DNA from: Salegentibacter sp.
GTDB taxonomy: Bacteria > Bacteroidota > Bacteroidia > Flavobacteriales > Flavobacteriaceae
Length of the DNA stretch: 10,255 nt
Assembly (NCBI GenBank): GCA_024635815.1
Contig: JAGXIG010000123.1
Coordinates: 1 to 10,255, forward strand
Reading direction: 5' to 3'
Notes under the pieces: generated by a model
What the model saw: the letters and a program-made list of their open reading frames with translations, nothing else
The model's database searches: none
Told to the model about the DNA's origin: nothing
Made by a program: the position numbers and the translations under genes
Shown: one piece after another, positions 5,656 to 10,255 of the stretch
How positions within the stretch are numbered: the stretch's first letter is position 1
How the letters are laid out: each line of letters begins with the position of its first letter

Positions 5656-7623
5656 CTAAGAATTAGAACCTACATTTCCCTGAGCTACAAGGGTTCCTAA
5701 ATCGTCTGCACTCAAGTGCACGTTTAGATATCCGTTGTATTCCAGAAGTCCGTTATAATCTATCATATCTGCGTCTTCACCATCAAAAGCTGAAACATTT
5801 GTCATACTCATTCCGGTATCACCATTAACTGAATTCAAAGAAATTGCAATATCTCCAGGTGCATCTGCCACAGATCCTACGTGGATGTGTGCAGGGTGCA
5901 TTCCTCCATCAGGAGTTCCGTCTAGCATAATAGTTACCAGAGTTTCACCATTTACACGCTCTTCAAACATTGCTGTTCCCATTATTCCATCAACGTCTAC
6001 TCCACTAAGGTCATAAGAAGCTGACTCTCCGGTTAGTTCGTTCTGGCCTATATCACCCTGGGCTACAAGAACTCCAAGTTCATCTTCACTTAAATGAACA
6101 TTTACATAGCCATCGTAATTCAATACCTCTTCGTAACCGAATTCAGTATCGTCATCAAGCATCGCTACGTGAGTCATACTCATTCCTGTTGCTCCACTTA
6201 CTGGATTAAAAGTAAAGGCAATTCCGCCAGGACCTTCAGCTGCAGTACCCATATGAATATGAGCCGGGTGCATTCGATCTTCCGGAGTTCCGTCTAGCAT
6301 AATAGTTGCTAAAGCTTCACCACTCATTCTTTCTTCAAAAATTACAGAACCACTAATACCTTCAATAGCTTTCTCACCTAACTCATAAGTTTTGCTTTCA
6401 CCTGTTAGTTCGTTTGCTCCAATATCTCCCTGAGATACCACAGTTCCAAGATCATCTGCACTTAGGTGAACGTTAACATAACCATCGTAACTTAGTACTT
6501 CGTCGTAACCAAATTCGGTATCATCGTCTAACATCTCAACCTGAGTCATACTCATTCCGGTTGCTCCGTTTACAGGATTAAAGGTAAAGGCAATTCCACC
6601 GGGACCTTCAATAAAAGAACCCATATGAATATGTGCCGGGTGCATTCCATCTTCTGGAGTACCATCAATCATTATAGTTGCAAGCGCAGCACCGCTCATA
6701 CGTTCTTCAAAAGTTACAGTTCCGCTAATTCCTTCAACAGCTCTTTCATCAAGCTCGTAAGATTTAGTTTCGCCCGTAAGTTCGTTACCACCAATATCAT
6801 TTTGGGCAACTAAAGTTCCAAGTTCATCTGCGCTTAGGTGTACATTGACATAACCATCGTAACTTAGTACATCGTTATACATAAATGCTGTACCATCATC
6901 TAATGCAGCAACATTGGTTTTACTCATTCCAGTTGCTCCGTTAACCGGATTAAAGCTGAATGCAATACCTCCCGGAGATTCGGCTACAGATCCCATATGA
7001 ATATGTGCCGGGTGCTCCCCGTCTTCCGGAGTACCTTCAAGCATAATAGTTGCTAAAGCTTCACCACTTACTCTTTCCTGAAACATTACATTTCCGGAAA
7101 TTCCTTCTACAGCTCTTTCTTCAAGCATGTAGTTTTTAGATTCTCCGGTAAGTTCATTTACACCGATATCTCCCTGCACTACTAAAGTACCAAGATCATC
7201 AGCACTTACGTGTACATTGATATATCCGTCAAAATTAATGGCTTCATCATAAGTAATACTTGTTCCATCATCTAAGGTAGAAAAAGTAGTTGTACTCATT
7301 CCGGTAGATCCATCTATAGGTTCAAAAGAAACCGCGATATCACCACCTTCAGCAGCAGTGTTGTAATGAATGTGTGCCGGATGCATTCCGCCATCTGGAG
7401 TTCCGTCTAATTCAATTTCAACAGTGGTACTATTGTCTTCATTCTCCATAAAGGTAGCTGTACCAGAAATTGATGGATCGGCAACAGAATAAAGTTCAAA
7501 AGATTTCGTCTCACCATTGAAATCGTCACCGTCCCCGTCGGGATCTACTGCATCATCATCGCTGCTGCAGCTCATAAACATAAATGGAAGTGCTATAAAA
7601 ATAGCAAGTAAGAATTTTTTCAT
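5656..7623 (-). CDS. Putative surface lipoprotein with five tandem CHRD domains
   Basis: The 655-residue protein starts with a lipoprotein signal peptide ending FMFMSC, with the lipidated cysteine at 19. CSSDDD follows; an acidic stretch after the cysteine is known in Bacteroidota as a signal for export to the cell surface. After a short acidic linker, five CHRD (chordin-type) repeats of 123-124 residues occupy 37-159, 160-283, 284-407, 408-531 and 532-655. Every repeat keeps HPAHIH (first His at 81, 204, 328, 452, 576), a TGMS segment and a DGY/NGY-NVH segment. Cys19 is the only cysteine, and the protein is very acidic. CHRD function in bacteria is not established; the clustered histidines suggest, but do not prove, metal binding. 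The gene appears monocistronic: it has a predicted -7 box upstream and its own terminator. Confidence 0.93.
   Translation of the reverse strand: MKKFLLAIFIALPFMFMSCSSDDDAVDPDGDGDDFNGETKSFELYSVADPSISGTATFMENEDNSTTVEIELDGTPDGGMHPAHIHYNTAAEGGDIAVSFEPIDGSTGMSTTTFSTLDDGTSITYDEAINFDGYINVHVSADDLGTLVVQGDIGVNELTGESKNYMLEERAVEGISGNVMFQERVSGEALATIMLEGTPEDGEHPAHIHMGSVAESPGGIAFSFNPVNGATGMSKTNVAALDDGTAFMYNDVLSYDGYVNVHLSADELGTLVAQNDIGGNELTGETKSYELDERAVEGISGTVTFEERMSGAALATIMIDGTPEDGMHPAHIHMGSFIEGPGGIAFTFNPVNGATGMSMTQVEMLDDDTEFGYDEVLSYDGYVNVHLSADDLGTVVSQGDIGANELTGESKTYELGEKAIEGISGSVIFEERMSGEALATIMLDGTPEDRMHPAHIHMGTAAEGPGGIAFTFNPVSGATGMSMTHVAMLDDDTEFGYEEVLNYDGYVNVHLSEDELGVLVAQGDIGQNELTGESASYDLSGVDVDGIMGTAMFEERVNGETLVTIMLDGTPDGGMHPAHIHVGSVADAPGDIAISLNSVNGDTGMSMTNVSAFDGEDADMIDYNGLLEYNGYLNVHLSADDLGTLVAQGNVGSNS
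5659..7515 (-). repeat. Five in-frame tandem CHRD-coding repeats of about 372 bp
   Basis: Repeat units on the minus strand are 7515-7147, 7146-6775, 6774-6403, 6402-6031 and 6030-5659. Units 2, 3 and 4 are exactly 124 codons; unit 1 is one codon shorter. Unit 5 has small insertions around its DADMIDYN segment and a shortened end. By hand count, units 3 and 4 are identical at 100 of 124 amino acids, while units 1 and 5 are the most divergent. Synonymous positions differ freely between units, so the array is old rather than freshly duplicated. Confidence 0.9.
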
Positions 7624-7692
7624 AAGTTTAAAATTTTAAGTTATTAGTAAATTTAGAGATAAGGAAAAGCAATATTTTACTTCTTCAGTTAT

Positions 7693-7709
7693 CAAATCTA
7701 TTTATAGAT
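7693..7709 (-). promoter_or_regulatory. Predicted -7 element of the CHRD lipoprotein gene with overlapping near-palindrome
   Basis: On the minus strand TAGATTTG (7700-7693) matches TAnnTTTG exactly and would start transcription about 60 nt before the lipoprotein ATG. I see no good TTG at -33. ATCTAT (7696-7701) and ATAGAT (7704-7709) form a 6-bp inverted repeat with a 2-nt spacer that overlaps the -7 box, a possible operator. The site lies in the 148-bp region shared with the divergent sirtuin gene, for which I find no convincing promoter. Confidence 0.4.
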
Positions 7710-7771
7710 ACGGGGTAAGAGGTTTTAACGGATGTTAAGGTTTGTAAAAATGATTCACAAAATATGTTAAT

Positions 7772-8455
7772 ATGAAAAAAATAGTAATTCTGAGCGGTGC
7801 AGGGATTAGTGCCGAGAGTGGAATTCAAACCTTTAGGGATGTCGATGGCCTCTGGGAAGGTCATGATGTTATGGAGGTCGCTTCTCCTATGGGTTGGGAA
7901 AGCAACCAGGAGCTGGTTTTAGATTTTTACAATAAAAGACGTAAGCAACTACTTGAAGTAGAACCAAATGCTGCACATAAAGCTTTAGCCCATTTGGAGA
8001 AAAAATTTGATGTAGAAATTATTACACAGAATATAGATGATCTTCACGAAAGAGCGGGAAGTACAAAAGTTACCCATTTGCACGGCGAATTATTAAAAGC
8101 AAGAAGCACTTTTAATGAAAACCTTGTAATGGATTGGAGACAAGATATTAAACCCGGAGATTTCTGCGAGTTTAACCATCAGCTTAGGCCTCATGTAGTT
8201 TGGTTTGGAGAAGCCGTACCAATGTTTGAAAAGGCGATGGAGATTGTTGCCGAAGCTGAAATACTTATTATTATAGGAACTTCCATGCAGGTTTATCCGG
8301 CAGCAGGCCTTGTAGATTTTACTCCTGAAGAAACTCCTATTTATTTTATAGATCTGAAACCAAATATTTCAGAAAAAGGGAATTTGCATATTATTGCAGA
8401 AAAAGCTTCAGTGGGAGTTCCAAAACTCGTGCGGGATTTAATGAATTCCGCATAA
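7772..8455 (+). CDS. cobB: Sir2-family NAD-dependent protein deacylase (CobB-like, class III)
   Basis: Sirtuins remove acyl groups from lysines using NAD, releasing nicotinamide and O-acyl-ADP-ribose. The 227-residue protein shows the NAD-binding GAGISAESGI at 9-18 and FRD at 21-23, TQNIDDLHERAG at 85-96, catalytic His104 in HLHGEL, LRPHVVWFGE at 138-147 and GTSMQVYPAAGL at 169-180. Tyr53 and Arg56 in FYNKRRKQL correspond to the Tyr-x-x-Arg pair of class III sirtuins (SIRT5, E. coli CobB), which favours desuccinylase or demalonylase activity. The zinc module between HGEL and LRPH is atypical, with only Cys132 where four cysteines usually bind zinc. The ATG at 7772 gives the standard short N-terminus. 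purB follows after 97 bp and probably has its own promoter. Confidence 0.93.
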   Translation: MKKIVILSGAGISAESGIQTFRDVDGLWEGHDVMEVASPMGWESNQELVLDFYNKRRKQLLEVEPNAAHKALAHLEKKFDVEIITQNIDDLHERAGSTKVTHLHGELLKARSTFNENLVMDWRQDIKPGDFCEFNHQLRPHVVWFGEAVPMFEKAMEIVAEAEILIIIGTSMQVYPAAGLVDFTPEETPIYFIDLKPNISEKGNLHIIAEKASVGVPKLVRDLMNSA

Positions 8456-8518
8456 ATTATTTATAAGTAATAAGCGAAAAGAAATGCCGCTGCGGTTTTA
8501 AAGATTATTTGGAAGCAG

Positions 8519-8526
8519 TATCTTTA
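8519..8526 (+). promoter_or_regulatory. Possible -7 element for purB
   Basis: TATCTTTA at 8519-8526 differs from TAnnTTTG at one position and lies 26 nt before the purB start. No clear TTG occurs at the right distance. A short GC hairpin (CCGC T GCGG, 8487-8495) followed by TTTTA lies between the sirtuin stop and this site and may be a weak terminator. Confidence 0.3.
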
Positions 8527-8552
8527 CGGCTTTTAATTTCTAAATCAAATAC

Positions 8553-9890
8553 ATGACACCGCTAACCGCCATTTCCCCTATAGACGGAAGATATCACTCT
8601 AAAACTAAACAACTTTCAGCTTATTTTAGCGAAGAAGCTCTAATAAGGTATCGTGTAAAGGTTGAAGTTGAATATTTTATTGCGCTTTGCGAATTGCCAC
8701 TACCTCAACTTAAAGATGTAGATCATTCGGTTTTTAGTGATTTGCGAGCTATTTATAAAAACTTTACTACAATTGATGCCCAGGCGGTGAAAGAGATTGA
8801 AAAAACCACCAATCACGATGTAAAAGCCGTAGAATATCTTTTAAAGAATAAGTTTGATGAATTAGGCCTTGAAGCTCATAAAGAGTTTATCCACTTTGGG
8901 CTCACTTCCCAGGATATTAATAACACCGCGGTTCCTTTAAGCTTAAAAGATGCTATTGAAGCCGAGTATATTCCGGAAATAGAACAAATTATCTCAAAAT
9001 TAACCCAACTTTCGCAAGATTGGGCAAATGTGCCTTTACTGGCAAGAACTCACGGGCAACCGGCTTCCCCTACCCGCCTGGGAAAAGAAATAGAAGTTTT
9101 TATCACTCGTTTAGAATCTCAGCTCGATCTTTTAAATAAAGTTCCTCACGCAGCGAAATTCGGCGGGGCCACGGGAAATTTTAATGCGCATAAAGTAGCT
9201 TATCCAGATACCGATTGGAAAGAATTTGGGACTAATTTTGTTCAGAAAAAACTTGGATTACACCATTCTTTTCCAACAACTCAAATTGAGCATTACGATC
9301 ATATGGCCGCTCTATTTGATGGGTTAAAGAGAATAAATACCATTTTAATAGATTTAGATCGTGATATCTGGACCTATGTTTCTATGGATTATTTTAAGCA
9401 GAAGATAAAAGAAGGTGAAATAGGTTCTTCGGCAATGCCTCACAAAGTGAATCCTATAGATTTTGAAAACAGCGAAGGAAATTTGGGAATTGCCAATGCT
9501 ATTTTTGAACATCTTTCAGCAAAATTACCACTTAGCCGACTGCAGCGAGACCTTACAGATAGTACGGTATTAAGGAATATTGGTGTTCCGATGGGACATA
9601 CTAGTATCGCTTTTAAAAGCACTTTAAAAGGCCTGGATAAATTATTGTTGAATGAAGAAAAGCTGAATGAAGATCTGGAAGCGAATTGGGCGGTAGTTGC
9701 CGAGGCAATTCAGACAATTTTGCGCCGGGAAGGTTTTAAGAACCCTTATGAAGCTCTGAAAGGTCTTACCCGAACCAACGAGAAAATCAATAAAAAAAGC
9801 ATCGCAGATTTTATTGAAACCTTAGATGTTTCTGAAGGAGTAAAAGAAGAACTTAAAAAAATAACTCCACAGAATTATACAGGGATTTAA
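8553..9890 (+). CDS. purB: Adenylosuccinate lyase
   Basis: PurB catalyses two fumarate-releasing steps of purine synthesis: SAICAR to AICAR, and adenylosuccinate to AMP. The 445-residue protein belongs to the fumarase/aspartase superfamily. It has the N-terminal LTAISPIDGRY, TSQDINNTA at 118-126, ARTHGQPASPT at 164-174 (His167 is the likely general acid) and the superfamily signature GSSAMPHKVNP at 291-301 with the catalytic serine loop. The sequence style and N-terminus match the longer E. coli-type PurB (about 456 residues) rather than the shorter Bacillus type. The ATG at 8553 gives the standard N-terminus. It ends in NYTGI, just upstream of a REP-like palindrome. Intact and unremarkable. 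Confidence 0.97.
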   Translation: MTPLTAISPIDGRYHSKTKQLSAYFSEEALIRYRVKVEVEYFIALCELPLPQLKDVDHSVFSDLRAIYKNFTTIDAQAVKEIEKTTNHDVKAVEYLLKNKFDELGLEAHKEFIHFGLTSQDINNTAVPLSLKDAIEAEYIPEIEQIISKLTQLSQDWANVPLLARTHGQPASPTRLGKEIEVFITRLESQLDLLNKVPHAAKFGGATGNFNAHKVAYPDTDWKEFGTNFVQKKLGLHHSFPTTQIEHYDHMAALFDGLKRINTILIDLDRDIWTYVSMDYFKQKIKEGEIGSSAMPHKVNPIDFENSEGNLGIANAIFEHLSAKLPLSRLQRDLTDSTVLRNIGVPMGHTSIAFKSTLKGLDKLLLNEEKLNEDLEANWAVVAEAIQTILRREGFKNPYEALKGLTRTNEKINKKSIADFIETLDVSEGVKEELKKITPQNYTGI

Positions 9891-9897
9891 AGAAAAA

Positions 9898-10002
9898 AGA
9901 GGTTGTTTTTGGCGGAGATTCGTCACCGTGAACTCGTTCCAGGGTCTAACAACTTAGAATCTGAAACAAGTTCAGATTGACGTTCACTTTCAAACAACCT
10001 CT
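9898..10002. repeat. REP-like/MITE-like palindromic element with terminator-like ends
   Basis: Outer arms AGAGGTTGTTT (9898-9908) and AAACAACCTCT (9992-10002) are a perfect 11-bp inverted repeat. Inside lies a 62-nt imperfect palindrome: 29-nt arms (9921-9949 and 9954-9982), matching at 22 of 29 positions by hand count, around a CAAC loop. AATCTGAA/TTCAGATT (9958-9965/9971-9978) and GTGAAC/GTTCAC (9928-9933/9982-9987) are alternative perfect stems. On the minus strand the outer stem is followed by six T, so it could terminate the right-edge minus-strand gene. From memory, CTGAACTTGTTTCAG-type palindromes are dispersed in Flavobacteriaceae genomes; this was not checked. No transposase is present here. 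Confidence 0.65.
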
Positions 10003-10021
10003 CCAATCAACTAAATCAAGA

Positions 10022-10043
10022 ACCTCGGGGCAAGCCCACGAAG
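10022..10043. repeat. Short GC-rich imperfect inverted repeat
   Basis: ACCTCGGGGC and GCCCACGAAG flank an AA loop; the perfect core is GGGC/GCCC, with CTCG against CGAAG imperfectly continuing it. It is conspicuously GC-rich for this AT-rich intergenic stretch and sits between the REP-like element and the right-edge gene. It could be a remnant of another dispersed repeat or of a mobile-element end. Confidence 0.3.
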
Positions 10044-10057
10044 TATGAATCGGAAAA

Positions 10058-10255
10058 CTATTTTACTAATTCGGTTTTAAACATTCCTGTAATTCCCTTA
10101 AGACCGTTTGCATCTAAATCACCTTTATCCAGGGATTTCATTAATTCCATTAATTTCTGCGGATTCATATCTTCCCCTAAAACGCGGGCTACTCCAACTC
10201 CTTTGGTGTCGTCATAACCGTACACAATAATTTCATCTATCGCATCCTCATCTCC
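10058..10255 (-). CDS. C-terminal part of a probable DUF4252-type protein; cut by window edge
   Basis: I translated the minus strand from the right edge and found 65 codons ending in TAG at 10060-10058. The fragment begins GDEDAIDEIIVYGYDDTKGV, continues GVARVLGEDMNPQKLMEL and ends in FKTELVK. The pattern of a beta strand with an exposed Asp/Gly turn, then a conserved V(A)RVLGEDMNP segment and two amphipathic helices, recalls the C-terminus of DUF4252 proteins. These are small exported proteins of unknown function frequent in Flavobacteriia. This family call rests on memory of pattern and is uncertain. The N-terminus, and so any signal peptide or lipobox, lies outside the window. The REP-like element downstream may supply its terminator. 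Confidence 0.6.
   Translation of the reverse strand, partial: GDEDAIDEIIVYGYDDTKGVGVARVLGEDMNPQKLMELMKSLDKGDLDANGLKGITGMFKTELVK

Noticed and set aside
6094..6297. Plus-strand open frames inside the CHRD gene (also 6625-6813)
   Set aside because: They recur at similar positions in different repeats because they are complements of the repeated coding sequence, not independent genes.
5659..7515. CRISPR-like or satellite repeat array
   Set aside because: The period of about 372 bp is a coding repeat in a single open frame (CHRD domains), with no short direct repeats or unique spacers.
7741..7771. Promoter for the sirtuin gene (TTTG at 7741, TATGTTAA at 7763)
   Set aside because: The -7 box has two mismatches and would place the transcription start inside the coding sequence, after the ATG.
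8480..8500. Terminator between the sirtuin and purB genes
   Set aside because: The CCGC/GCGG stem is only 4 bp with a single-base loop (or 3 bp with a triloop) and the following T-run is short, so it is mentioned only within the purB promoter entry.
9921..9982. tRNA or small structured ncRNA gene
   Set aside because: The palindrome has no tRNA-like arms or conserved loops, and I see no promoter for it. The simple imperfect hairpin fits a REP-like repeat better, though an ncRNA cannot be excluded.

Overview
The window looks like ordinary chromosome of a member of the Bacteroidota, most likely a marine Flavobacteriaceae. The base composition is AT-rich and genes start on ATG with little Shine-Dalgarno signal. 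Several promoters resemble the Bacteroidota type (TTG, about 17-19 nt, TAnnTTTG). Gene types common in that family are present: a secreted CarboxypepD_reg-like protein, a lipoprotein with an acidic stretch after its cysteine, a DEAD-box helicase with a Gly/Arg tail, and a probable DUF4252-type protein. The genus cannot be fixed from the sequence alone.

Layout. At the left edge is the 5' part of nadC (minus strand, cut by the window edge). It is divergent from rlmH and rdgB, two close plus-strand housekeeping genes. A DEAD-box RNA helicase follows, then a secreted CarboxypepD_reg-like protein. The latter converges, with overlapping stop codons, on a minus-strand pair: trmH and a membrane-anchored SRPBCC protein. 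Upstream of trmH lies a large minus-strand lipoprotein gene made of five tandem CHRD repeats. It is divergent from a Sir2-family deacylase (plus strand), which is followed by purB (plus strand). After purB comes a REP-like/MITE-like palindrome and the 3' end of a minus-strand gene that is cut by the right edge.

Functionally this is mostly housekeeping: NAD biosynthesis, rRNA and tRNA methylation, nucleotide-pool cleaning, RNA remodelling, protein deacylation and purine biosynthesis. Two probable cell-envelope proteins of unknown function sit among these genes. I see no phage, CRISPR, toxin-antitoxin or defence system, and no convincing undescribed multi-gene system.

The most interesting points are: the five-repeat CHRD surface lipoprotein; a terminator-like hairpin only 11 nt upstream of the trmH start codon; a sirtuin without the usual zinc-binding cysteine tetrad; a perfect 13-bp inverted repeat whose arms bracket a predicted promoter; and a 62-nt imperfect palindrome lying in the loop of what looks like a minus-strand terminator between purB and the right-edge gene.
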